Below, piece by piece: positions 35,291 to 43,363 of a DNA stretch of 48,214 nucleotides (position 1 is the stretch's first letter; every line of letters begins with the position of its first letter). Location: assembly GCA_036387335.1 (NCBI GenBank), contig DASVTZ010000238.1, positions 1 through 48,214 on the forward strand. The letters run 5' to 3'. This DNA comes from Longimicrobium sp. Lineage in GTDB: Bacteria > Gemmatimonadota > Gemmatimonadetes > Longimicrobiales > Longimicrobiaceae. The notes below the pieces were generated by a model, which was not told the DNA's origin, did not search any database, and saw only the letters and a program-made list of their open reading frames with translations. Both the position numbers and the translations under genes were made by a program.

Positions 35291-35770
35291 ATGACAATGA
35301 GAGAGATCCACAGGCTCCACGCGCTGCCCACTGATGCACTTGGCCCGCTGGTGGCGGCGAGCGCCGGGGAGGGATTCCTCTTCCTGGAGCGGCTGCGACG
35401 CGAGTGGCTGGAGGACAAGAAGCGGTTCGACGGGCCGGGCGAGGTGCTCCTGGGCGCATACCAGGGACCCGCGCTCGTCGCGATTGGCGGGGTGACGGTC
35501 GATCCATACGATGACGATCCCGCGGTGGGACGACTGCGGCACCTGTACGTTGCGCCCGAGGCGCGGCGGCAGGGCACGGGCGCGTCGCTGGTGCGCGCGC
35601 TCGAGGATGCCGCGCGCCCGCACTTCCGCACCCTGACGCTGCGGACGGACACCCAGGAGGCGGCGCGGTTCTACGAAGCCCTCGGCTACACGCGCCTGCC
35701 GCCCGGCGGAACGGCCACGCACCGCCGGGAGCTCGCGAGCTCCATCGTGCAGGAGAGAGAAGATCCTTGA
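35291..35770 (+). CDS. GNAT-family N-acetyltransferase
   Basis: A protein of 159 residues from ATG 35291 (ATG 35297 is also in frame). It has the N-terminal helices FLFLERLRREWLEDKKRFDG and the acetyl-CoA pocket LRHLYVAPEARRQGTGASLV, with a later TDTQEAARFYEALGYTRL block. This is a usual GNAT of 150-160 residues. Specificity is not readable. The gene begins about 20 bases after a family A repeat, so its promoter must lie inside or right next to it. The next gene (BlaI-like) follows with its own promoter. Confidence 0.88.
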   Translation: MTMREIHRLHALPTDALGPLVAASAGEGFLFLERLRREWLEDKKRFDGPGEVLLGAYQGPALVAIGGVTVDPYDDDPAVGRLRHLYVAPEARRQGTGASLVRALEDAARPHFRTLTLRTDTQEAARFYEALGYTRLPPGGTATHRRELASSIVQEREDP

Positions 35771-35821
35771 CGCGCCGCAATGCTGGTGCTACGATCGTAG
35801 CATGATGCTGCAATCGTAGCA
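35767..35821 (+). promoter_or_regulatory. Promoter and double operator of the second BlaI/M56 pair
   Basis: TTGACG (35767-35772) and TACGAT (35790-35795) are 17 bases apart, a good -35/-10 pair. The perfect palindrome TGCTACGATCGTAGCA (35787-35802) overlaps the -10. An imperfect copy, TGCTGCAATCGTAGCA (35806-35821), follows. This resembles the BlaI/MecI TACTACA-type operator arrangement. Confidence 0.75.
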
Positions 35822-35841
35822 CCCCCTGGCCGGAGCGCCGC

Positions 35842-36225
35842 ATGACCCTGCCCTCGGAACTGCTCCTAACCGCGCGCGAGCGTCAGATCATGGACGTGGT
35901 GTACCGGCGCAAGCGGGCGACCGCCGCGGAGATCCAGGCGGAGCTTCCCGATCCGCCGGGATACTCCGCCGTGCGCGCCATGCTCGCCAAGCTCACCCGA
36001 AAGGGCCACCTGCGCAGCGAGTACGACGGCCCGCGCTACGTGTTCCTCCCCACCGTGCCGCGCGACGAGGCGCAGCAGGGGGCGCTCGGACGGCTGGTGA
36101 GCACCTTCTTTGGCGGGTCGCCGGTACGCGCGGCGGCGGCGCTGCTGGAATCCGCGGAGTTGTCCGCCGAGGAGCTGGCGGAGCTGGAGGAGCTGCTCAG
36201 GAACGCGCGCGGAGGAAAGGGATGA
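35842..36225 (+). CDS. BlaI/MecI/CopY-family repressor (second pair)
   Basis: A repressor of 127 residues from ATG 35842. The winged-helix part reads LTARERQIMDVVYRRKRATA, AEIQAEL and YSAVRAMLAKLTRKGHLRSE, with the wing GPRYVFLPTVPRDEAQ. The C-terminal dimer helix ends in a Leu/Glu-rich stretch (SAEELAELEELLRNARGG). It overlaps the M56 gene by four bases (ATGA, 36222-36225). A perfect 16-base palindrome overlaps its own promoter, so it almost certainly represses itself and the sensor gene. It is related to the repressor at 25762, but its operator has a different centre spacing. Confidence 0.93.
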   Translation: MTLPSELLLTARERQIMDVVYRRKRATAAEIQAELPDPPGYSAVRAMLAKLTRKGHLRSEYDGPRYVFLPTVPRDEAQQGALGRLVSTFFGGSPVRAAAALLESAELSAEELAELEELLRNARGGKG

Positions 36226-37730
36226 TGCCCGGCGCGGATGCGGTCGTCGCGGTGCTGGCGGGGATGGCGTGGCGGGCGGCGCTCCTGCTGGCCGTCGCGG
36301 CGGGCGTGGACCGGGCGTTGCGCGGCGAATCCGCGGCCACGCGCCACCGGCTGTGGACCGGGGCCGTCTGCGGCGTGCTCCTACTCGTGCCGCTTTCCCT
36401 GCTGCCACCGCTCTGGCGGATTCCGATCCCCACCATCGCGGCGAGTAGCGCGGTGCTTCCGGCGCGGGTGGACTCCGGTGGTTTCGCGCCCGGCTTACCC
36501 GCTGGGTCCGTCCCGCACGACGACGCGCTTCCGTCCGCGGCGGTGCTGCTGGCGGCGCTGTGGGCGGCGGGGGCGCTGGCGGTGCTCACGAGGCTGGGGG
36601 TGGGTGTGGGCCGGCTCTGGTGGATCGGCGCGCGTGCGCCGAGGCTGCTGGACGCGCGCATGGCCGAGCTCGCCCGCCGCTCGGCCGCGGAGGTGGGGAT
36701 CGGGCGGGAGGTGCGCGTGAAGATGGGCGTGGCGGGCTCCGTTCCGGTCACCTGGGGAACATGGAGGCCCACCGTGCTCCTTCCCGGCGATGCGGCACAG
36801 TGGCCGGAGGAGCGGCTCCGCGCCGTCCTTTTGCACGAGATGGCGCACGCGCGCCGGGGCGACTGCGCGGCGCAGTGGGCGGCCGCTGCCGTCTGCGCGC
36901 TGCACTGGTTCAACCCGCTCGCCTGGCACGCCGCCGCGCGCATGCGGCTTGAGGCCGAGCACGCCGCCGACGATGCAGCCCTCGCCCGCACCCCCGCCGC
37001 CGACTACGCGCGGCACCTGCTGCAGGTGGCCGCATCGCTCCACCGCGCCGATACCCGCGCCGCCGCGGCGATGGCGCGCCCGACGCAGCTCCGCCGCCGC
37101 ATCGAGGCCGTGCTCGACCCGCGCCGCCCGCGCGGCGGCGTCGCGCGCTGGGCGTCTGGTGCGGGGTGCATCACGGGCGCCGCGCTCCTGCTGGCGCTGG
37201 GATCCGTGGGCACCACGAGCGCGCATCCCGCCGATGCGTGGATCGCGGGCGACACCGCCGCGCCGGCCGACTTCGCTCGCCGCTACGGTGTGACGCTGGC
37301 GGTCGCAACGGACATCCGGCAGGCGGCGCTGGCGGAGGGGATCGATCCCGAGCTCGCCTTCCGCGTGGTGCGCGCGGAGAGCGGCTTCCGCGAACCGACG
37401 CCCGCGGGCGAGCAGGGGGTGGGCCTGGCGCGCATCCTCCCCTCCACCGCGCGCTCGCTGCAGCCGGGTGTGACCCGCGCCGAGCTGCGCGACCGCGGCA
37501 CCAACCTGCGCCTCGCCTTCCGCTACCTTCGCGCCGCCATCCGCGAGCACCCGTCCGACCTGCCGGCCGCGCTCGGGATCTACCTGCGCGGCCCGCGCGG
37601 CCCCACCCGCTGGGATGCGCCGTACGCCCGCGAGGTGCTGGGCGCGCGTCCGGGGGCGCCCGCCTATCGACGCGCGCCAGAGACGCAGAAGAAAAAAATC
37701 GCCTCACACAGAGCCACAGAGGGGTACTGA
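36222..37730 (+). CDS. M56 membrane peptidase fused to an SLT lytic transglycosylase domain
   Basis: A 502-residue protein. The N-terminal 330 residues are BlaR1/M56-like: membrane helices, then the zinc site H205-E-M-A-H209 and a downstream EAEHAADDAALART block. After a transmembrane segment (CITGAALLLALGS, about 315) a periplasmic domain follows with AALAEGIDPELAFRVVRAES and Glu386, the catalytic Glu of SLT-type lytic transglycosylases, then a GLARILPSTARSL block. The cell-wall enzyme thus replaces the usual beta-lactam sensor. It could sense or cleave peptidoglycan. The final 17 or so residues (APETQKKKIASHRATEGY) are encoded by repeat A copy 4, so the original end may be altered. It starts at ATG 36222 with a GGAGGAAAGG ribosome site. 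Confidence 0.85.
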   Translation: MMPGADAVVAVLAGMAWRAALLLAVAAGVDRALRGESAATRHRLWTGAVCGVLLLVPLSLLPPLWRIPIPTIAASSAVLPARVDSGGFAPGLPAGSVPHDDALPSAAVLLAALWAAGALAVLTRLGVGVGRLWWIGARAPRLLDARMAELARRSAAEVGIGREVRVKMGVAGSVPVTWGTWRPTVLLPGDAAQWPEERLRAVLLHEMAHARRGDCAAQWAAAAVCALHWFNPLAWHAAARMRLEAEHAADDAALARTPAADYARHLLQVAASLHRADTRAAAAMARPTQLRRRIEAVLDPRRPRGGVARWASGAGCITGAALLLALGSVGTTSAHPADAWIAGDTAAPADFARRYGVTLAVATDIRQAALAEGIDPELAFRVVRAESGFREPTPAGEQGVGLARILPSTARSLQPGVTRAELRDRGTNLRLAFRYLRAAIREHPSDLPAALGIYLRGPRGPTRWDAPYAREVLGARPGAPAYRRAPETQKKKIASHRATEGY

Positions 37731-37800
37731 AAGAACAACGAAGACCAGTTTCTCTGTGATCTTGCCTTTCTCTCTGTGTCTCTGTGTGAGGCTTGTCTCT
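37677..37800. repeat. Family A palindromic repeat, copy 4 (overlaps a gene end)
   Basis: It contains CCTCACACAGAGCCACAGAG and the right arm TCTCTGTGTGAGGCTTGTCT. The left outer arm is degenerate (AGAGACGCAGAAG). It encodes the last residues of the M56-SLT protein. It is most similar to copy 5. Confidence 0.75.
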
Positions 37801-37896
37801 CCACCTTCGCCCTGTACGAAACATTTCGTATTATCGAACGGGGCACGGGCTCGTTGTGCGCCTCCGCCTCTCCAGCATCGTCATCGAAAGGGACCT

Positions 37897-39819
37897 ATGC
37901 CCGCTATCCGCCACATCATCCAGGTTACGAGCGTCTTCGTCGGCCTGGGCGCGCTCGCGATTCCTGGTGTGCACGGTCAGGCACCCGACGCGCCCACCGC
38001 ATCCTGCGTGAGCCCGCAGCCTGCCGGGGAGCCGCGCCACTACATCTTCTTCAACCGCGCCCGAGGCCGCATCCGCGATTCCGCGTTCCTGGCGAACCCG
38101 GGAATCGAGGGGGCGCAGGTGAAGTACACGTGGGCGGAGCTGGAGCCGGAAAAGGATCGCTACGACTTCAGCGCCATCCGCGAAGACCAGGCGTTCCTCG
38201 CCGCGCGCGGGAAGCGGCTGTTCGTGCAGTTGCAGGACGTGTCGTTCGACTCGTCCATCGTGAACGTGCCGCGCTACCTGATGACGGAGCCGGAGTTCAA
38301 CGGCGGCGCCACCCGCGACTACCACCAGCCCCGGGACGACGAGGCGCAGGCGGTCCCGGCGGGGTGGGTCGCGCGGCGGTGGGACCCGGCGGTGCAGGCG
38401 AGGATGCACAGGCTGTTCGCCGCGCTCGGCGCCCAGCTCGACGGCAGGATCGCCGGGATCAACCTGCCGGAGACGTCGGTGGGGTTCGGCACCAGCGGCC
38501 GGCTGTGGCCGCGGGGGTACACGCCGGAGCGCTACCGCGACGCCGTGATCGAGAACATGCGCGCGCTGAAGCGTGCGTTTCCCGTATCGGTCGCCATGCA
38601 GTACGGCAACTTCATGCCGGCGGAATGGCTGCCGGGGAACGACAGGGGTTATCTGCGCAGCGTGTACGCGGCGGCGCGGGTGAGCGGGGTGGCGATGGGC
38701 GGGCCGGATCTCTTTCCGTACCAGCGCGGGCACATGAACCACAACTACCCGCTCATCCGCGCCCATCACGGCGCCGCCCCCACCGGGATCGCGGTGCAGG
38801 AGGGGAACTACGGCGTGATCAATCCGCGTACCGGAAAGCCGCCCGCCGTCGTGGAGCTGATCGAGTTCGCGCGCGACTATCTCTGCGTCGACTACGTCTT
38901 CTGGTTCGCCGAGGAGCCGTACTACTCGCGAGACGTCTTCCCCACGCTGCGCCGCAGGGTGCAGGAATCGCCGCGCTTCTTCGCTCCGGGCGTGGTGACG
39001 ATACCGGAGGCGACCACGTACCGCCCCACCTTTTCGCCGGACGGGCGCACCGCGATCTATTCGATGGAGGTGAGCGGCGGGTACGTGCTGGTGGAGACGC
39101 GGATGCGCGGCGGGCGCTGGGACGCACCCGAGGTGCTCCCGTTCTCGGGCCGCTACTCGGACGCGGAGGGGGTGCTGTCGCCGGACGGGACGCGCTTCGT
39201 CTTCGCATCACAGCGCCCGCGAGAGGGTACAGCGCCGCGAACCGACTACGACCTGTGGGAGGTGACGCGCGACCCCGGCGGCCGCTGGGGGACGCCGCGC
39301 CTGATGGAGGGCCTCGCCACGCCGGGGCACGAGCTGTATCCTTCGCTCACGCGCGACGGCACGCTCTACTTCACCCGCAGCAGCCCCGACGGCTCGGACC
39401 TGTGGCGCGCGGCCGCGGGGTACGCCGCACCGGAACCCGTCCGCGAGCTGAACACCGACCGGCGCGAGAGCGGCGGGTTCGTGGATGCGGAGGGCACCGT
39501 GCTCCTCTTCGGATCGAACCGCGAGGGGACGCTCGGCGGGCTCGACCTCTTCGTGAGCTGCCGTGAGGGCGGCGCCTGGGGAGCCGCGCGACCGCTTCCC
39601 GCGCCCATCAACTCCGCCGACCAGGAGAACTCCCCCACCCTCTCGCCGGACGGGAAGACGCTGTACTTCACCAGCAACCGCCGCTCCCCGGACGCCGCCC
39701 GCCTCGGCGACGGCGCGCGCTACGGCGACCTCCTCCGCCGCCTGCGCGAGCCCGGCAACGGCCTGTGGCACACCTACCAGATCGCCACGCCCGCGCTGTG
39801 CCGGCGGCCGGCGCCGTGA
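37897..39819 (+). CDS. Secreted glycosidase-like barrel plus PD40 beta-propeller protein
   Basis: The protein has 640 residues from ATG 37897. It starts with a signal peptide (MPAIRHIIQVTSVFVGLGAL...). The N-terminal 340 residues resemble a (beta/alpha)8 glycoside hydrolase: VKYTWAELEPEKDRYDFSAI, then KRLFVQLQDVSFD, INLPETSVGFG (a likely acid/base Glu) and VFWFAEEPYYSRD (a candidate second Glu). From about residue 350 a TolB/PD40-like propeller follows, with repeated blocks of the type TFSPDGRTAIYS, VLSPDGTRFVFASQ and TLSPDGKTLYFTSN. It is likely periplasmic or outer-surface and binds or cleaves a glycan. The gene sits between two closely related family A repeats (copies 4 and 5). No gene symbol fits. 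The glycosidase part is less certain than the propeller. Confidence 0.8.
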   Translation: MPAIRHIIQVTSVFVGLGALAIPGVHGQAPDAPTASCVSPQPAGEPRHYIFFNRARGRIRDSAFLANPGIEGAQVKYTWAELEPEKDRYDFSAIREDQAFLAARGKRLFVQLQDVSFDSSIVNVPRYLMTEPEFNGGATRDYHQPRDDEAQAVPAGWVARRWDPAVQARMHRLFAALGAQLDGRIAGINLPETSVGFGTSGRLWPRGYTPERYRDAVIENMRALKRAFPVSVAMQYGNFMPAEWLPGNDRGYLRSVYAAARVSGVAMGGPDLFPYQRGHMNHNYPLIRAHHGAAPTGIAVQEGNYGVINPRTGKPPAVVELIEFARDYLCVDYVFWFAEEPYYSRDVFPTLRRRVQESPRFFAPGVVTIPEATTYRPTFSPDGRTAIYSMEVSGGYVLVETRMRGGRWDAPEVLPFSGRYSDAEGVLSPDGTRFVFASQRPREGTAPRTDYDLWEVTRDPGGRWGTPRLMEGLATPGHELYPSLTRDGTLYFTRSSPDGSDLWRAAAGYAAPEPVRELNTDRRESGGFVDAEGTVLLFGSNREGTLGGLDLFVSCREGGAWGAARPLPAPINSADQENSPTLSPDGKTLYFTSNRRSPDAARLGDGARYGDLLRRLREPGNGLWHTYQIATPALCRRPAP

Positions 39820-39903
39820 CTCCGGCAGCAAGGCGGAGGGCGAGTCTCCACTCCAGGAGTGCGCCTCAACGTAGGCGTGGATCGCCGCCCCTCCTTCAAC
39901 GAG

Positions 39904-40003
39904 CGCCAGAGCCACGGAGGGGCACCTGAAACAACAACGGAGGCCGTTGTTTGTGCTCTCCCCGTGTGTGCTCTGTGTCTATGTGTGAGGCTTTCTCTCC
40001 TCC
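39904..40003. repeat. Family A palindromic repeat, copy 5
   Basis: It begins CGCCAGAGCCACGGAGGGGC and ends TGTGTGAGGCTTTCTCTCC. It shares the AGAGCCACAGAGGGG...TGAAA(G)AACAACG core with copy 4, in the same orientation. Confidence 0.7.
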
Positions 40004-40547
40004 TTCTAACGGGCGCGGGACTTATGCGTCACTACACTAGCCGCTGGCGGCCGTGTAGCGACAGGGGCCGAACGGTAGCGAAGAGCGCCCCTGGAGTGCT
40101 CCGGAATCGTCTCTACTTAATCGATCTTTTTGCGTCTCCATTGACACCAGTAGCATTCCTGACACATACTGCGGATCGGGGCCGTTCACCCCAGCAATTC
40201 AGAGCCATATACAGAGTCGTAGGGCCGCACCACAGGCTCGGCAGGAGCTGGGGCTGACCGCGTGGTGGTGCCATTCGCCAAGCCGAGTTGGAGTCGGGTG
40301 CCGGGAAGGGTGAAGACCCGGTTCACGTCGCTGTTAACGTTGCGCGCGAAGCCGTTTATCACTGGGTACTACGAAATACGTCCGGACAACCTTTTCCAGA
40401 GAGGCGGTACTCCCTCGAATGAGAAGATCCTGCGGTACGGGCGCGACGTGTGTCGACGTGCTGGCGCGGCCGATCGCCATGGGACGGACTGGCGCGCCGG
40501 CGATCGTGGGCGGCGCGAGCATCTGTCGGCACGGACAGTAGAGGACG
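40004..40547. other. Long intergenic stretch before DUF2182 gene
   Basis: No convincing gene is seen in 540 bases; frames here lack starts and family motifs. One candidate promoter, TTGACA (40141-40146) and CATACT (40165-40170) spaced by 18, points to the DUF2182/tyrosinase operon but lies almost 380 bases upstream. The base composition is mixed, unlike the GC-rich neighbours. Confidence 0.4.
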
Positions 40548-41330
40548 ATGCGGGCTGCCTTCCGTTCCCGACTGCGAGACTCGGTGCCGTTGATCATCGT
40601 GGTCGCGGCCGCGTGGCTGGTGCTCGCCCTGCGTCCCGCGCACGATGGCCACGGCTCGATGCACGGGATGGGTTGGACACCCGCGTCGCTCGTTGTGGAA
40701 GCGGTGCTGATGTTCGCGGCTATGATGTTGCCGCTGACCATGGCTCCGGTGCGCCACGTGCGCGACTGCAGCCCGGCCGGCCGGGGCGGGTGGGCGGTGG
40801 CGTTGTTCGCGGCGGGGTACGCGCTGCCGTGGATCGCCGCCGGCGCGGTGCTGCTGGCGGCGGCGCAGTGGATGTCAGCCGCCGAGGCCCCGGCCCTGCC
40901 GTGGCTCACGCTGGTGGCGGTGGCCGTCTTCCAGGCCTCGCCCGCGAAGCAGTGGTGCCTGAATCGCTGCCACGCGCATTCGCCGCTGGCCGCCTCCGGG
41001 GCAAGGGGGAAGCTGGAGGTGCTGCGCTTCGGCCTGCGGCACGCCGGGTGGTGCATTGGGTCGTGCGCCGCCCTCATGCTGCTGCCAATGCTGCTCACCC
41101 GGGGCCACCTAGCCGCCATGGCCGGCGTGATGGTGTGGATCGCGGGAGAGCGGCTCCAGGCTCCCGCGCCGCCGCGGTGGCGCTGGAGCGGTCCGGAGAA
41201 CATGGTGCCCCTGATGCTGGCACGGCTGTGGACGCTGCTCATGGCGGGGCGAAGTGCTTCGGCCCGTGCGCGGCTTCCTTCGCCGGCCGTGATCCCGAAC
41301 GCCGCCGCCGTCCCCGTCGCAGAGCGATGA
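40548..41330 (+). CDS. DUF2182 membrane protein
   Basis: A protein of 260 residues with about six helices. The DUF2182 marks are LMFAAMMLPLTMAPVRH, then AVALFAAGYALPW and FQASPAKQWCLNRCH, and GWCIGSCAALMLLPM. The two Cys-containing blocks (CLNRCH and CIGSC) and the His residues suggest metal binding in the membrane. The family is described as predicted metal-binding integral membrane proteins. It is followed after 36 bases by the small tyrosinase-domain gene and then by tyrosinase, so a role in copper supply is possible, but that is inference. The partner DUF1326 often found next to DUF2182 is not seen. Confidence 0.85.
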   Translation: MRAAFRSRLRDSVPLIIVVAAAWLVLALRPAHDGHGSMHGMGWTPASLVVEAVLMFAAMMLPLTMAPVRHVRDCSPAGRGGWAVALFAAGYALPWIAAGAVLLAAAQWMSAAEAPALPWLTLVAVAVFQASPAKQWCLNRCHAHSPLAASGARGKLEVLRFGLRHAGWCIGSCAALMLLPMLLTRGHLAAMAGVMVWIAGERLQAPAPPRWRWSGPENMVPLMLARLWTLLMAGRSASARARLPSPAVIPNAAAVPVAER

Positions 41331-41366
41331 CGGCTGCACACCGACGGCCAGCTTCAGGAAGCAACG

Positions 41367-41747
41367 ATGAGCTTCGCTCCTAAGACCCGCAAATCAGCTC
41401 CGATCTCGGAGGCGGTCGCGGTCGACACCCGTCAGGTGAACGTCGCCGTCGACGGGCTCGACGTCGCTGGAATCGCGGGCTCCTTCAAGGTCCACCTTCT
41501 CAAGGACGGGCAGCGCATCGCGTCGCGCTTCATGTTCCGGCCCTCCGCGGGATCAGACCCCGCTGACGCCATCGCTGGGAACCGGATAGTCCACTTCGAC
41601 TTCCTCCTGCCGCTCGATGCTGTGGCGGACGGCAAACTGAGCGTAGAGGTCGAGCCACTCGAACCGAGCACCCCAGGAGATCTCGTCTCGCCTGAATCGA
41701 TCGGCCATCCCACCCTGAGCGTGTGCCTGATGCTCGAAACGCCGTAG
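41367..41747 (+). CDS. Stand-alone tyrosinase C-terminal-domain-like protein
   Basis: A 126-residue protein that matches the last 110 residues of the downstream tyrosinase. Both share IAGSFKVHLLKDGQRIASRF-type strands, FDFLLPLDAV and a VEVEPLE block. The tyrosinase version carries a CETC pair (C447, C450), whereas this copy has no CxxC. It has no signal peptide. It lies between the DUF2182 gene and tyrosinase, with a 20-base gap to the latter. A caddie-like copper chaperone or a mask of the tyrosinase active site is a reasonable idea but unproven. A tandem-duplication origin is likely. Confidence 0.8.
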   Translation: MSFAPKTRKSAPISEAVAVDTRQVNVAVDGLDVAGIAGSFKVHLLKDGQRIASRFMFRPSAGSDPADAIAGNRIVHFDFLLPLDAVADGKLSVEVEPLEPSTPGDLVSPESIGHPTLSVCLMLETP

Positions 41748-41767
41748 CCCACGAAAGGAGTCCCTCC

Positions 41768-43291
41768 ATGTCCGACGCCACAACAGCCCCGGTCACGAAT
41801 CCCACCTGGTACGGCAACATCCGCCAGATGTTCAACGCCGAGGACATCGCCCACATGTCCAGTCAGGGTTTGGACCTCACTAGTTACGACCAGGTGGTGG
41901 CCAGTGCGAGCTCCATCTACGGACAGGTCGCCGCTGGAAACATGCCTCCCGACCAGCCCTGGTCGCCCGACATGGTCCAGACGTTTCTGAACTGGATGTC
42001 CACCGGCACCCCGAAAGGCACCCCGACCCCAGATCAGGTAGTCCGGTCGCTCACCGCCGTGTCGGCCAAGAACGTGGCGACACGGGTGCGGGAGGACATC
42101 GACACCCTGAGCCCCGCGGAGCTCGACCTGCTGAAGCAGGCCTTCACGGGGATCATGGCCAAGGACCCGTCCGATCCGAACAGCTACTTCGTACAGGCGG
42201 GCTACCACTGGCTTCCGGCACCGCTGTACTGCCTGCATCACGTGCCGGGCTACAACCCGTGGCACCGGGCGTACCTGCTGAACTTCGAGAACGCCCTGCG
42301 CTCCGTGCCCGGCTGCGAGGATGTCACCCTGCCGTACTGGGACATCACCAAGCCCTTTCCGGAAGTCCTGAAGTCGGCGCCGTTCGACTCGTACACCCTC
42401 CCGCAGGACATCGGCCAGGGGTTCAACCAGGGCTACGTCACGCAGCGTTACGCCTACTCCGAGATCCAGCAGAATCTGCTGATGTACAGCGTGACCGACG
42501 ACCTAGAGCGAGCGCTGACCAAGACGGACTGGGAGGACTTCCACGGGTTCTGGTCCAATGCCCCCTACAACACCATCATCGCGGCCCACGACGGCGGGCA
42601 CGGTTCGATCGGACCCACCATGGCGAATCAATCGGTCGCCGCCTTCGACCCGGTGTTCTGGTTCTTCCACGCGAACTGGGACCGTTTGTGGTGGGAATGG
42701 CAGAAGAAGATGGGCGCCACCGACCTCAATGGCCTCCTCTCGACCATCAACAGGACGACTGACCTGAACAGCTACAACATCTTCACCATACCCGTGCTGC
42801 AGAGCCTGGCGCCGTTCACGTCGCTCCCCATCAACCTCGACTCCGTAAAGGTTATCGACTCGGCGGGCTCGCTGGACGTCGACTACGTGTCGCCCGAGAT
42901 TCAGCCGGTCCCGCTGGGCTCCGCGCCCAAGGCCAGCCGCTCCGCGCCCATGGATCGCGGCGTCTCGGTCGACCCCCAGCGCGCGACGGTGACGGTCGAT
43001 GGCGTCAACCGCCTGAAGATCCCGGGGAGCTTCAAGGTGCACCTCTTCAAGGATGGGCAGCGGCTCGCCAGCCGTTTCCTGTTCCAGCCGAACGAGCCGG
43101 ACACGTGCGAGACGTGCGTCCAGAACGCGATCGCGCACTTCGACTTCGACTTGCCGCTCGAAAGGGTCTCCGGCGGCGAGCTGCACGCGGAGGTTGAACC
43201 CGTCGACACGAGCTTCGTAGGGGCTCGCTTCCCCAACAAGCTGATGGGCCGGCCCACCATCTCCGTTCACCTCCCGGTGCAGACTCGTTAG
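41768..43291 (+). CDS. Tyrosinase (type 3 copper polyphenol oxidase)
   Basis: A 507-residue protein from ATG 41768 with the ribosome site AAGGAG seven bases upstream. CuA ligands are clear: H147 (YHWLPAPLY), H157/H158 in a CLHH block with C155 two residues before H157 (the Cys-x-His thioether pattern of some tyrosinases), and H166 in NPWHRAYLLNFE. CuB has H274-x3-H278 (AAHDGGHG) and H301 (FFHANWDRLWWEW). The first 140 residues are helical and do not show a twin-arginine signal. The C-terminal domain (from about 395) is a beta domain with a CETC pair. It should oxidise phenols or catechols to quinones. The substrate is unknown. A hairpin follows the stop. Confidence 0.94.
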   Translation: MSDATTAPVTNPTWYGNIRQMFNAEDIAHMSSQGLDLTSYDQVVASASSIYGQVAAGNMPPDQPWSPDMVQTFLNWMSTGTPKGTPTPDQVVRSLTAVSAKNVATRVREDIDTLSPAELDLLKQAFTGIMAKDPSDPNSYFVQAGYHWLPAPLYCLHHVPGYNPWHRAYLLNFENALRSVPGCEDVTLPYWDITKPFPEVLKSAPFDSYTLPQDIGQGFNQGYVTQRYAYSEIQQNLLMYSVTDDLERALTKTDWEDFHGFWSNAPYNTIIAAHDGGHGSIGPTMANQSVAAFDPVFWFFHANWDRLWWEWQKKMGATDLNGLLSTINRTTDLNSYNIFTIPVLQSLAPFTSLPINLDSVKVIDSAGSLDVDYVSPEIQPVPLGSAPKASRSAPMDRGVSVDPQRATVTVDGVNRLKIPGSFKVHLFKDGQRLASRFLFQPNEPDTCETCVQNAIAHFDFDLPLERVSGGELHAEVEPVDTSFVGARFPNKLMGRPTISVHLPVQTR

Positions 43292-43306
43292 CCCCGGACG
43301 ATGTGA

Positions 43307-43363
43307 GGCCCCCCTTTCCCTGGCCTGGCAATCGGCTGCAGGGGATGGGGGGCCATTCTGTTT
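43307..43363 (+). terminator. Rho-independent terminator after tyrosinase
   Basis: GGCCCCCC (43307-43314) pairs with GGGGGGCC (43347-43354), with a second inner pairing CCCT/AGGG and a tail ATTCTGTTTT. It ends the DUF2182/tyrosinase operon. Confidence 0.65.

Noticed and set aside
40141-40170. Strong promoter for the tyrosinase operon
   Set aside because: The TTGACA/CATACT pair has an 18-base spacer and lies almost 380 bases before the first gene. It is recorded only inside the intergenic entry.
40262-41383. Open frame of 373 codons overlapping the DUF2182 gene
   Set aside because: It is in a different frame from the DUF2182 protein, which has clear membrane helices and family motifs. The overlapping frame is Arg/Gly-rich.
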